The notes under the pieces: model-generated
Database searches by the model: none
What the model was told of the DNA's origin: nothing
The model's input: the letters and a program-made list of their open reading frames with translations, nothing else
Shown: positions 1 to 10,560 of the stretch, piece by piece
Layout: every line of letters starts with the position of its first letter
How positions within the stretch are numbered: position 1 is the stretch's first letter
Translations under genes and position numbers: made by a program
Assembly (NCBI RefSeq): GCF_910589235.1
Contig: NC_060956.1
Coordinates: forward strand, 10,552,499 to 10,616,498
DNA: 64,000 nucleotides
DNA from: Vespa crabro
Lineage: Eukaryota; Arthropoda; Insecta; Hymenoptera; Vespidae
Direction: 5' to 3'

Positions 1-299
1 TGTTATCAATGTTATAAATATGTTATAAATGTTATGGATTTAATTCTTAGCAAACACGAAAAAAAGAAAAGTGTCTTAAAAAGTACAAAAAGGAAAGTGA
101 CTTCTCGTTATCGAATATATTTCACAATAAAACTCTTAATAAGAACCGATGTTAAATTGAAAAACAAAGTATTATTGTTCATGTCCATCAACATTACCAT
201 ACCAAAGAAATAATTACTTTTTGTTATAAAAACGAAAGTAAAATTATTAAAATAGATATTTTTCAAAATGAGTTTTATCCTATAATGATTAGCATTGTA

Positions 300-340
<41 letters not shown>

Positions 341-1200
341 CCTCTCTCTCTTTTTCTTCATTGTTTCTCCCTTTCTCGCTCACACATTATTTAGATCATA
401 TGAAGAAACATGGTCATATAAAGAAATTAGGTCATATTAGGAATATGGTTCGAATGCTCGTTGAGAACTTCGCACAATGTTTTCTAGACGATCCCTTCGA
501 ATTCACGCACGGAATAACCCTCATTAAGGGCGCATTTGCGGTTAATGCGAATTAGGAGAATATATTAGTCACGCTGGGAATTGCAGAGGCGTGGGAGTGG
601 AATTTATAAATCGGAGCCTCCAACAAATCGAGGAAGTTGAGTACATATATACTTCTTAAATAATACTTTAAAAGTTTTACAATTGTTTATATGTATCTTA
701 TCATCGGTTTTAATATTTTAAGATAAAATAGCAACATATGTATTATGTACGTGCGCGTACACATACACATATACATACATATACTATATATATAATTCTT
801 ATCGAATTGACTCACACTTATAGAAAATGCTAGTTCGACACACCTGTATGACATTGAAACGGACAGATTTATAAAATATGCCATGACCCATGTTGGTCAG
901 GTTGGTAGAGATAAAACCTGAAGCAACAATGAGATGATGCTTTCTCTGTCGTTACTTTCACCTTTCTGCGGGATACGCTGAGTAATATCCGTTCTTTTAT
1001 AGGTCAACCTGTAAATAGTTACACACACACGCGTATATACAAGTGAGTCACCTAAAACTCGGTTACTTTGGAAGATAAAAGACAATTTCTCAGGAAGAAT
1101 ACATTTGATTTGAAGAATATAGTAGAAGTAAAAACTTTTATATAACGATTATATTTTTATTCGCGGTATTATAATTTTGTTTATTTATTATAATTTAAAT
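1..1200. other. Non-coding flank, AT-rich, one GC-richer island
   Basis: No gene is recognised here. A CT-rich pyrimidine tract occupies about 301-359. The stretch 440-620 is clearly GC-richer and non-repetitive, with TTAAG and TTAATGCGAATTAG core motifs of the homeodomain type. It could be a regulatory element, but its function cannot be judged from one sequence. The open frames in this stretch are short, have no recognisable similarity, and partly run through the CT tract. Confidence 0.4.
301..359. repeat. CT microsatellite / pyrimidine tract
   Basis: This is a run of CT dinucleotides with a few TTT and CC interruptions. It reads as GA-rich on the other strand and produces a spurious Glu/Arg-rich open frame there. 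Confidence 0.9.
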
Positions 1201-1242
1201 GTTTTGAACTTGTCTTACTGCATATCTTTTTCCAAAAGCTGT

Positions 1243-2166
1243 TTATTTAATCAAAATATGCTCCATTTACTTCAATACACTTTTCCCACAAGATTTTAAT
1301 GCATAGATGCCTGTCTTGAAGAAATTCTGATCTTTAGAATCAATGAACTCTGATATGGCATTTTTCAGATTATCTTCATTTTCGTACTGTTTAGCCCGTC
1401 AGAACAGTTCTAAATATTTAAATAAATTAAAGTCGGTTGGCGAATGATCCGGTGAAAAAGCTGGGTGCTACAAAATTTCATATTTTAATTCATTTAATTT
1501 CGCAATTGTTTTGTACGATGTATGTGGCCGAGCGTGTCGTGGAGAAGTATTGGGCCATGCTGATTAACAAGTGATGGGGGTATAATTTTCAATTTTTCAT
1601 GCATTTCTTCAATGTACTGGCAATACTTTTCGACTGTAATTGTTATTCCAGTTCGAAGGAATGAGTAGTGTATTACTCTAGTCACATTCCACCAAACTGT
1701 GATTAAAATTTTCCGTGGATGAAGTGATCCGATCGAAAAATGGATCTCGATTAAATCGGGTTAGCAATGATGAACATACGTTCAAGCGATCCAGCTTATT
1801 TCGCTCGGTTAGTTCGTACGGTATCCACTTATCCATTTTTTTCACCTTGCCAATTTTAGAAAGATGTCGCAATATTGTTGTATGGTCAACTTCCATTCTG
1901 GCAGCAAGTTCCCTTGAAGAAACAGTTGGATTCGTTTCCACCAATGCTTTCAGAGCATCATTTTTCACAGACGTTTCGGGTCTTCCACGCGGTTCATTTT
2001 GCAGGGAAAAATCACCAGATCGAAATTTTTCAAATCAACGCTGCACTTTTCGATCGTTCACAGTATTCTCCCCAAACGCCTGGTTTATATTGCGTGCAGC
2101 TTTTGCAGCATTATTACCAAGTTTATACTCATGTAAGAAAATTACACGAATATCGGTTGAATTCAT
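1243..2166 (-). pseudogene. Decayed mariner (Tc1/mariner) transposase
   Basis: On the minus strand the frame opens at 2166 with MNSTDIRVIFLHEYKLGNNA, a typical mariner N-terminal helix-turn-helix. It continues through the linker (GRPETSVKNDALKALVE), the second HTH (SSRELAARMEVDHTTILRHL) and the KWIPYELTE block into the catalytic domain. Recognisable downstream blocks are VIHYSFLRTGITITVEKYCQ, GPILLHD and FSPDHSPTDFNLFKYLE, and the natural end is near 1243. Known biology: this is a DDD-type cut-and-paste transposase that inserts at TA. It is broken by a Trp-to-stop change in the QRWFEKF motif (near 2045), by loss of the segment around the first catalytic Asp (VTGDEKW-type motif), and by later frameshifts and stops. 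It cannot encode active enzyme. The remaining length, about 308 codons, is slightly short for the family. Confidence 0.95.
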
Positions 2167-2330
2167 ATCGATGCAAAATTCAAAGCAAATAACAAAAGGG
2201 AACACTTTTGAGAAAATCTTCTTTGCTAAAATGTGACTCTGGCAATGGGCAGTACGACTATAAACCAGGTTATGTCAAAAACAAAAGCATAACAAAAACA
2301 GGGAGACAAACGTTCACATTTAAAGAAAAT

Positions 2331-2356
2331 CCGACATTTCATACGCACCAACCTAA
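2331..2356 (-). repeat. mariner terminal inverted repeat (5' end of element)
   Basis: Read on the minus strand this begins TTAGGTTGGTGCG, the classical start of mariner terminal repeats, and it abuts TA (2357-2358), the expected target duplication. It lies about 165 bp upstream of the transposase start. The mate at the other end of the element was not found. Confidence 0.85.
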
Positions 2357-2429
2357 TAAAAGAATAAAGTTCCACATATAAAGAAATGCCAATGATGGTC
2401 ATACTTTGGAAAATATGACTTTTGATCAA

Positions 2430-5400
2430 AAGTTTTAATTTCTAGTATATCAGTCCTCTCGAAAAAAAAGTAAATATATACATAAATATTTTTATACATT
2501 TTCTATTATAAATAAATATTTTTATGGTTCCAGTTTTAAATTATCTATCTGACATATAGGTACATATATTTTGATATAAGAATAATTAGTAAAAATGTTG
2601 TAAATAAAAGTTTAATCGAAGAAGAGGGTATTATTCTTGTAGAATCATTTATTTAATTCGAGTGTACTTTATAAATGATATTTTTTCCTAAAATACTTTA
2701 ATAGTAAATACTACTTGTGTATTGCGTAAATACTATAATTTTGATTGCAGCTTTGTTAGATTACAAATTGTTATATTAAATTTGTATTTTAAATCAAAGA
2801 TTGATACATTTTAAAACAAAATTGAATAAAAATTACGTACTGATTCAAGCATGTCAGTTTGTCTGAATATAATGAGATTTGAATATAATTAATATGCTTA
2901 ACTATCTGAACTTTATAAATATGTAATATTGATAAAAAATCTTTTTTAAACGAATTTCTTTCTATTCACAAGACAAGGAACTTGAAATGATTGATTTGAA
3001 TGATGAATAAAAAAGCAACGAGGATGAACTAACGAATAAATTTTTGCTTTCATTTTACTATATCGACGCACTGCTGTATTCTCCAGCCATATATATTTAT
3101 TTTGCTAGAATGATAAAATGCATCGCACTTATATGCGATGTATGATTATACTATGGTAATACAAAATTAAAATTTATAAGGCAAGGCGAAAGACAGCAAC
3201 CTATGTCTTTAGACATGAGAAAGGTTGTGGAAAGGAAAAACTCATCGAAAAGTTACGATTGCCATAATATGTCTAAACTTTTCTTTAAATTGTTCAACTT
3301 CCACGTGGTTGTTAATGGTATGTTTAGTATCATAATACTAAATCTCGCAAATTTCATTCGTTTCTTTATTTTTAGTTTATTTTATCTCGCACAAGCAACC
3401 TTGTCAATTTTCCAGATGTTGCGTTATAACGATGATGCTTCGTAATAAATACATTGCTATCTACTCTTATTTTGAAATTATCGATATAGCGATAGGACAT
3501 TTTTCACGAGCCGCGAGAGAGTCATTTAAATACTATGATATCTTATCGATATCAAAGCAAGCTTCGTGCACTGATTAAAATTTATCTGTATTTGTTAAAA
3601 CGTTGATAGAAAATTAATTATGATTTTCTACATATGTATAGTATATATAGTATGTTGTACTATATATATAGTATACTATACATAGTATATATATATATAT
3701 AGTATATATAATATAGTATACTATATATATAATTGTATATATATATATACTATATATGTATATATATATACATATATATCTTATATACATATTATTAATA
3801 AAAGAGAAAATGTTCAACTTGCGATAAAAATAATAATTAAATAATTATTAAATTTCAAATTTATACGAATATTTTCATTAGGTTCAATCATTTTAAGATT
3901 AGAACAATAAATTAAGAAAAAATAGCATTTATCAGTGATCATCGAATATGAGATTCAAGAATCGTTGGAGCACTTCCATAAATACCAAGATTTCATAAGT
4001 ATCAATAGGTATTTCCGTGTTGTATCTGGGACACCTTTGCATACTGATTAATGAAGTGTTTACAAAGTAAATCGACGAAACAGTGCGACCGTCACGAAGC
4101 AAATGCCGATCGGTGATCGTAATGTCAACTTCCGTTGGCTGGAAATGTTTTATTTGTTGGTTTGACTGGTTGCATGATCCAGATTCAGGTCATCGATAAA
4201 TCCTTTTCGAAGGTTTGTCGTTTGTAACACGTTTCGATATTAAAACCATGCATATTATCTTGACCCATAGTGAAACGTACCGTATCAAACGATGATTATC
4301 TAAACTTCTCATTATTTATGTAAATGTTAGTACAAATACGAACCACGAATTTAATAGATTTTTTAATTAGTTTTCATATTTGCTTATTTTTTACTATTAA
4401 GATATATTATAATTATTTGTTTCGAAAAAAAAAGAAATAAAGCAACTTTTACAGTTTTTGTAATTTATATCACAATAACATTATAGACAGAAAATGATAA
4501 TGCTAATTATTAGTTATAGCGTAGATTATTAAACGTTTTTCGATTTGTATCACATTGTATCACGTTTAATTCAACATATACCATTGTTTTAAACTGTTCG
4601 ATGAATGATCATTTTTAATGATTCGTCGTATTCGAACGACGTTGCTAGTTGATTTCATATGATCAAAATTTGATGATTTTAATTACAAACATTTATTTCC
4701 CTTGCAATGCTTTCTTTTTTTTCTTAATTTGTTTTTTTATATATATTTTTCAACATGTTTTCAAACGAAGTAATTTGCACTACAAGTAAAAGTGTTAATG
4801 ACACCCAGCCATCCCCAACGATCATTATTATTCTTTTGCTTTATCGTTGAAAGCGAATATCTTCACGCACTGCCGACACAAGTTTTCTATTTTTCTCGCA
4901 TATCTTTTCCTCTATTTTCAACGTATATAAATCATTATTTGTCTTATACTTATCCACCCTAGGATTTCTACCATGTCCATTACTAAAGAAGGAAATTTAT
5001 GTAAGATCAATAAAATAAATAGTAGAAGAACCTGAATTAAGCGATGCTAATTTTTAAAGTATAATTTTAAAAATTGTGATTATAAATCGAGATTGGAATT
5101 GTCATTTTTGTGATTGCTTTTTCCACAATTTTATCTGTATAATTTATTTTATGTGTAATAAAAAGTATATGTATGTAATTACATCAGAGATCGCTATTCC
5201 ATTTTATTGATAATTATTCTAATGAGAAATGATTTTTCATATTAGAAAAAAGAAAAATACTATCGATTATATCATTGATCATGGAAGAAGAAGAAGTTTC
5301 GAAGAAGAGCGGCAATACAATAGATAATATTCGATATTTTATCGATATGAGCAAATGAGGATAGTTTAACGGACAAGCGAACAAGCGGAATGATAAAGTT

Positions 5401-5530
5401 TTTTCAAAGGAGTCCTTTTAATCATGACTCACCGATGAAAACGATATCAATTGGTGCTCTTTATCGAGATAAATCATGATGTTAGGCCAATCGATCGAGG
5501 AGAAGAAGCGATAAGGATTAATGAAATATG
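2430..5530. other. AT-rich intergenic spacer
   Basis: This stretch has no recognisable gene. It holds a TA-rich low-complexity block (3634-3790) and a GC-richer non-repetitive patch at about 4080-4260 that could be regulatory. The rest is plain AT-rich DNA. The 80-codon frame at 3203-3445 is not supported by any motif or codon bias I can see. Confidence 0.4.
3634..3790. repeat. TA-rich low-complexity repeat
   Basis: This is mostly alternating TA with TAC/TAG interruptions (TATATAGTATA motifs), and it yields Tyr/Ile-rich junk frames. Confidence 0.9.
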
Positions 5531-5539
5531 CTTATTCTT

Positions 5540-5607
5540 TCAGTTCTGTCAGTCGAAGAAAAGCGTTTAAACTTATTACGTGAAAGTCCGGAAAAAGTTC
5601 GTACGTC
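5540..5607 (+). promoter_or_regulatory. Candidate core promoter / 5'UTR of the Ly6 gene
   Basis: Two TCAGT arthropod initiator matches lie at 5540-5544 and 5549-5553, 55-70 bp upstream of the ATG at 5608. There is no TATA box around -30 and no clear DPE. TCAGT is a short motif, so this rests on its position just ahead of a signal-peptide exon. Confidence 0.35.
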
Positions 5608-6057
5608 ATGTCACAAAGACGACATAACACGCAAATTCTGTTGTGTGTTTTCTTCACAAGTTTATTTCTCGAGTTGATTGATTTAGGTAACTATCTCTGA
5701 TTGTGTATTTTAATCACTTTTAAAGTTGCTCGATCAAATTTACTTTCAAAAAAAAAAAAGAAAAGAAAAAAACGAATAGTTTTCTATTCGGTGATCGAAG
5801 ATCAGATGTTTATTTGAATAAGTTATAATTTTTTCTTTCTTTCTTGTCTATATCAGGTCAGGGATTACAATGTTACAATTACATATGTAATCCAAAAATT
5901 CATAATAATTGTGCCAAACCCACCTCAAAGAAACTCGAGGATTGTAATCCGACAAATACAATATCATATAAAATGACAAATTCAATGACAAATTCAATGA
6001 CAAATTCAATGACAAATTCAATGATAAATTCAATGACAAATTCAATGACAGGTATTA

Positions 6058-6099
<42 letters not shown>

Positions 6100-6796
6100 C
6101 ATATATAAATATATATATATATAAAATTAAATTATATTATGTTATAAATAATATATATTATAAATTATATTATACTGTTATTAAAAATTCCAATATAAAC
6201 AACTGTTTACATTAATAATGGATATTAAACACAATGGATAATAATTTATAATTTTTCTTATGTTTTCTTAATAATTTTGTACTCATTGTGTTTGAAAATT
6301 ATTAATATTGTTATATATTCACGTGTGTGAACAAATGACTTTATTCCCCTAGATAACTCTACATTTGAGGCCAATATGACTGATTCTAATAGTACAGTTT
6401 TTTGCTATACCGGACATTTTGTATATCTAGATGGTAAGTATATAAACTCATTTTCAATATCGAGTTAATCAATACGAATTAATATGATTGTTAAAATCTT
6501 GACATTATTAAAAAATTCCTCATATTCTTTCGTTTTATAATAAATGTGCTTATTAAGACATTCTAATATGAATTTTTATTTATTTTATAGGAAGTGAATA
6601 TAAAGAGACAATAGAACGAGCATGCATTTCCTTTGTGTTCTATTGTAACGATATGTTATGTTTACTTCCACATAAAATAAAAACTTGCGAAGTAAACTTC
6701 TGTCAAAGTAACCAATGCAATTCTTCGGGTATGGTAAAGATGGGAATGATATCACTACTTTTACCATTAATCACAATTTTATTACGTATAAGATAG
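5608..6796 (+). CDS. Ly6/uPAR three-finger, probably GPI-anchored protein (4 exons)
   Basis: The exons are 5608-5686, 5857-6051, 6353-6433 and 6591-6796, with GT-AG introns that are all phase 1. The join gives 187 codons including a TAG stop, so 186 aa. Residues 1-27 form a signal peptide with the hydrophobic core ILLCVFFTSLFLELI. The mature part opens GLQCYNYIC, the LxCYxC start of Ly6 domains, and ends CQSNQCNSSG, the C-x-x-x-x-CN end. A hydrophobic tail (ISLLLPLITILL) follows, as expected for a GPI-attachment signal. Cysteines fall at 32, 37, 45, 56, 109, 130, 137, 142, 151, 156 and 161; the canonical fold uses ten. Residues 66-91 are a Met-Thr-Asn-Ser repeat encoded by a 12-bp minisatellite. 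Sequons lie at Asn 93, 99 and 104. Known biology: insect Ly6 proteins act on the cell surface in septate junctions, ion-channel modulation and similar roles. The particular member cannot be named. The ATG was chosen because it alone gives a signal peptide in phase with exon 2. Confidence 0.87.
5973..6051 (+). repeat. 12-bp coding minisatellite in Ly6 exon 2
   Basis: There are about 6.6 copies of ATGACAAATTCA, the fifth with C-to-T (ATGATAAATTCA). They encode Met-Thr-Asn-Ser units and one Met-Ile-Asn-Ser. The array reaches the splice donor at 6052, and a TA microsatellite starts within 10 bp downstream in the intron. All units keep the reading frame because the period is a multiple of three. 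Confidence 0.95.
6059..6126. repeat. TA microsatellite in Ly6 intron 2
   Basis: A nearly pure TA run with a few C interruptions lies immediately after the exon 2 donor. Confidence 0.95.
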
Positions 6797-6873
6797 AGAA
6801 GACGTATCTATTACCATAATTAATTATGATTATTACCATATTAATTATGATCATAATTTCAGACAAATAAGGT

Positions 6874-6879
6874 AATAAA
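6874..6879 (+). terminator. Candidate polyadenylation signal of the Ly6 gene
   Basis: An AATAAA hexamer lies 78 bp after the Ly6 stop codon. AATAAA is common by chance in DNA this AT-rich, so only position supports it. Confidence 0.4.
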
Positions 6880-6899
6880 AGAATTAATTGAAGAATATT

Positions 6900-7841
6900 A
6901 AAGTTATTATAGTCATATTTTGAGTATAAATTTATTTTTTTTTAATTTAAAACTATAAGAATTTTCACCTTGGTTAAAATGAAAAATATTTTGATAATGA
7001 CTATAAAGAAGGAATAAATTATGTTATTAATTATAGAAAAGCTTTTATGTATTCCGACTTTATCAAACAACTTCTGTGAAATTTCAAATTGTACATTCAG
7101 GATGATATGACGGAGATTTGAGACTAATTCGAACGTTTCAACAAAGTGAAAAATTTTCTCTGTACGTTTAAGAACGATAGACCCATTTGCGCGATCACGG
7201 TACAATGACCATTTACCGAGGGGTATCGTATATTCTTCATGGTACAGCAATTACGATACCAACACGGAACAGTTATACGTCGTGTATACTTCTTATTGTA
7301 TAAGTATATCAACTTAAAAATGTCGTGTTTCTAAACCTGAATTAGAAACAAATCTGTTAGCACGTCTTTCATAAATATAGGCACATTTCGAAAATTAAAA
7401 TAAAAACCAGTAAATAAAATAAATTCTATATTTGTTAATTTGGATATAATTGTCGTTGTGCATTTGAAAAATCAATAATTAAGCAATACAATACCATTAT
7501 TATTACATCGAGAATTATATTGTTATCGTAAAAAATACAATAATAACGATATGTTTTAAATGATATGTATGCAATAATAAAAGTAAATGCATCATTTTTC
7601 ATCATTTTATGCAACCAGTACGAACAATTTTCAGAATAAACGGAAATTCGTGTACGACTTTCTCGGCTGCTGTATACTTCGTACGTTCTTCAACATCCGT
7701 CAAAAGCACGACTAAACGTAAGTTTACGCGGAATCGCGTTACGCTTACGCGGATAATGTTATAGAGTTATGTAAAACTGGGCCGCGATGCTGTGGGAAAT
7801 TCTTCGTGCATCTGCCAACGGCAGCGGACCGAACCCTACCT

Positions 7842-7939
<98 letters not shown>

Positions 7940-10130
7940 TTCTTTCCAGTTTCTTTCAGGGTATCACGATCTAACGAAAATTCTCATGCTCCTTTCATAA
8001 ATTTTCTGAGTAAGTACCAAGAACACGTCACTCGAAATATTCGAGTACAAATTTTTCGAAAGTACGATTGAAAATTTTTCTCAACTTGAAAAAGTTACCT
8101 ACGAGGATATAAAATGTCATAAAAAATAAACAGATAGAAAGCTGTATATAAGTCAACTATTTTTATTCTCTTTACTTTAGTTTATTAAATATTATAGGTA
8201 ATTCGTTTGCAAGTTCGAAACTTTTAGTTGATGCGGCTATCTAATTGATTTTTGCGGTTCGCCGGCAAACTATTTGGAGCGAGTTATTAATTTTACTTGC
8301 AGTATACCGATTGTCGGTGAAGACAAGTATTAACGTTGTATTATGGAAACTTGATATAAAAGTTGATACTTCGTTATTAATAATACTCTACTATGCTTAG
8401 ATTGTTGTAAGCACAATTTGCTCGTATGGCCAACATTACCAATATAAACAAAGTCTCATTTGGTTCTTTATCATGTATTATAGAATTCGATTGTTGAATC
8501 ACGTTATTAAAAATTGCGATAAATAATCAGTGATATATCTTATAGTTATTTATCGAAAACAACTATTTCTAAAATCCATAAAAAATCGACCCAAAAAAAT
8601 CCACTAAATAATATAAATAATAATATAAATAATATAAATAAATAATATAAAATTAACGACTTAATAATATAAAATTCCAAATATCTGCTCATTAACAAAG
8701 GTTTAAAATGGCTATCATTCGTCAACATGCTTTAGGATTTACATAAATATGAATCAAGCAAAAAAAAAATTCCCAAAAAATATTGTTCTCATTTTACAAG
8801 CAAGTACGTAGAAACTACGATTTACATTAATTTATTCATTAGATGTTTCGTTGCCCATACATATGTGCATCCTATACTATCCGAATATCATACTATACCC
8901 ACTATCTACCTCCAGATTTTCATAAGTCGTCCTATGAAGTGCTAAATAAAATTCGATTATGTCCAATCTCGCAAATTTCCAATATTTTGAATGAGAAAGC
9001 AACATTCTCATAATTTGTCAGGGTAGCACCATCCATACCTTCTCTTTGGCATGTCCCTTCTTGCACTTTTTCTTTAATTTCCAATAAATGCAAAATATTA
9101 TATCGTTTAAAAAACTGTGAATAAATGATAATCGATAAAAATTGTATCTACAAATTTTTCTTCAATTCAATGTGATTCTCTATTTTATCTATGTTTTTTC
9201 TCAAGAAAATAACGAAAATATAAATAAATAAAAATGATATACATATATAATTGGAACGTGAAAGCTAACGCGAGATTTCTATAACGCTTCAGACACGAAT
9301 TAGACAAAACTCTTGAATGAATTTTCTATATAAATCGCTAGCAAAGGGGCAAAGTCTGTTCGCAGCGAAACTCTCGTCCATCGGATTGCAGTCACGGCAT
9401 GTAAAGTGCAAATATGCGGATACATCGACAAAGAGACGTGTTACCGTCCTTTCCTTCGTTCCGCCTGGTAAACAAGAGCTACCACCGTGATGACTCTTAT
9501 CCTTAGCTCCATTCACGTTTTTTTCGTTTCTCTTCTACAAAGGAAGGAAGAAAGGAAGAAAAGAAAGAAATAAAGAAAGAAATAAATAGAAATTACTTCA
9601 ACTCGAACTACATCAGTAATGGTTTCCTACTTTCCTTGATAAATCATTCGATCGAGTATTCAGAAGATCTACTGAAGATTTAATTTTATTCTTTTTACTT
9701 AAAAATTTTAAAGAAATATTTTGACAGAACTAAACAATGAGAAGAGATTTAAGTGAAGATTTATCTCATGATTATTTAACAATTTTAATATTAGATTGAA
9801 TTAAAATACAATAATTTTATTTCTTAAGTTTAACAAAGTATGTATCTAATGTATTGAATTTTTTTAAGAATTTTATTAAATTATGAATTTTAATACAAAC
9901 ATTAGCTCTTCGAAACTTCAAAATATTCAAGATTCTAATTAAGAAAATTATCTGTTGTATCAGATAGTGTAAAGAATCCCTAAAATAATTAAAAATTGTA
10001 TGCTGTATCTTCAATGTTTCATGAATCTTACGAAAAGAAAAGAAAAAGAAAAAAAGAAGTCGAAAAGGATCGGTCGAATTTTTCTCGAGATGACGTATAT
10101 CCCCGTAGAGATTGATAGTTCTCTCCTAGA
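6900..10130. other. Intergenic spacer with microsatellite and one GC-richer island
   Basis: This stretch holds a CT/TATC microsatellite (7845-7939), AT-rich spacer and a GC-richer island at 9300-9500. On the minus strand, frames of 102 and 62 codons overlap at 6942-7312 and one of 75 codons lies at 9289-9516. None shows a domain, signal peptide or splice-consistent neighbour I recognise, so no gene is called. Confidence 0.35.
7845..7939. repeat. Compound (CT)n(TATC)n microsatellite
   Basis: About 16 CT dinucleotides are followed by about 15 TATC tetranucleotides. All three forward frames stay open through it, which generates spurious Ser/Leu- and Tyr/Leu-rich frames. Confidence 0.97.
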
Positions 10131-10260
10131 TTTCCTACTCGAGCGTGCGCGCTTCGAATTTCGAAGCGTAACCGAGCGCGGGAGGCTCGACTAAGCGAGT
10201 CAACGCTTCGTGGCGCTTCAGTCGATGGTCATCCTCCGTAAGTGACGGATCGTTTCGTTT
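10130..10260 (+). promoter_or_regulatory. Candidate promoter: initiator with near-consensus DPE
   Basis: A CpG-dense block (CGAGCGTGCGCGC and AACCGAGCGCGGG) stands out from the AT-rich surroundings. TTCAGTCG at 10217-10224 contains the arthropod initiator TCAGT, with A+1 at 10220. Exactly at +28 to +33 (10247-10252) is GGATCG, which fits five of six positions of the DPE consensus RGWYVT. There is no TATA box. A GTAAGT at 10238 is too close to the start to be a likely donor. Confidence 0.5.
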
Positions 10261-10560
10261 TCTAGTTTCTTTTCCTCACAATAATTGTCCCTTTTTTAAG
10301 TTTTCATTTTGCAGAACATTTTATCAAGGATCATCCTGAACGAGGAAACAATCCTTAAAAAATTTATCTCACGTATACGTAACTTTGATCGAAGATAAGG
10401 AAAAAAATAAAAAAAAGAAAAACACAAAAATATCAGTGTCGAGTCCCAGTGTTTTAATTACAGTGTCGATTATGATGCGCGATCAACGGCTTTAATTTTT
10501 TTATAATTATACCCTGTCACAAATCAAACGTCACGGGAATTTTGCGACTAGATTATGAAC
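10220..10560 (+). other. Candidate 5' exon, mostly 5'UTR, ending in ATGAAC at a donor
   Basis: The exon would run from the candidate initiator to a consensus splice donor, GAAC|GTGAGT, at 10561. Its last six bases are ATG AAC, with an in-frame TAG just upstream (10549-10551), so translation could start here. The end is phase 0. Joined to the acceptor at 55595 (GGAAAA before ATG AAC GGA) it reads Met-Asn-Gly-Lys-Met-Asn-Gly-Pro without a stop. The link to that gene is inference. The exon could belong to another transcript whose remaining exons I cannot see, or be chance. Confidence 0.4.

Larger units (their letters stand above)
1200..2358 (-). mobile_element. mariner element relic with one recognisable end
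   Basis: The element comprises the decayed transposase plus one terminal repeat at 2331-2356 next to a TA dinucleotide. The low-coordinate boundary is uncertain. No convincing second terminal repeat is visible in the 150 bp after the transposase stop, so that end is either truncated or too diverged to see. Confidence 0.85.

Noticed and set aside
440..460. GGTTCGAATGC as a tRNA B box
   Set aside because: It lacks the matching CC, and no A box or cloverleaf can be built around it.
897..915. AGGTTGGT as the missing mariner terminal repeat
   Set aside because: Only eight to ten bases match, and it lies about 330 bp beyond the transposase stop, much farther than usual for mariner.
1715..2236. 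173- and 105-codon + strand frames
   Set aside because: They are shadows of the mariner transposase encoded on the other strand.
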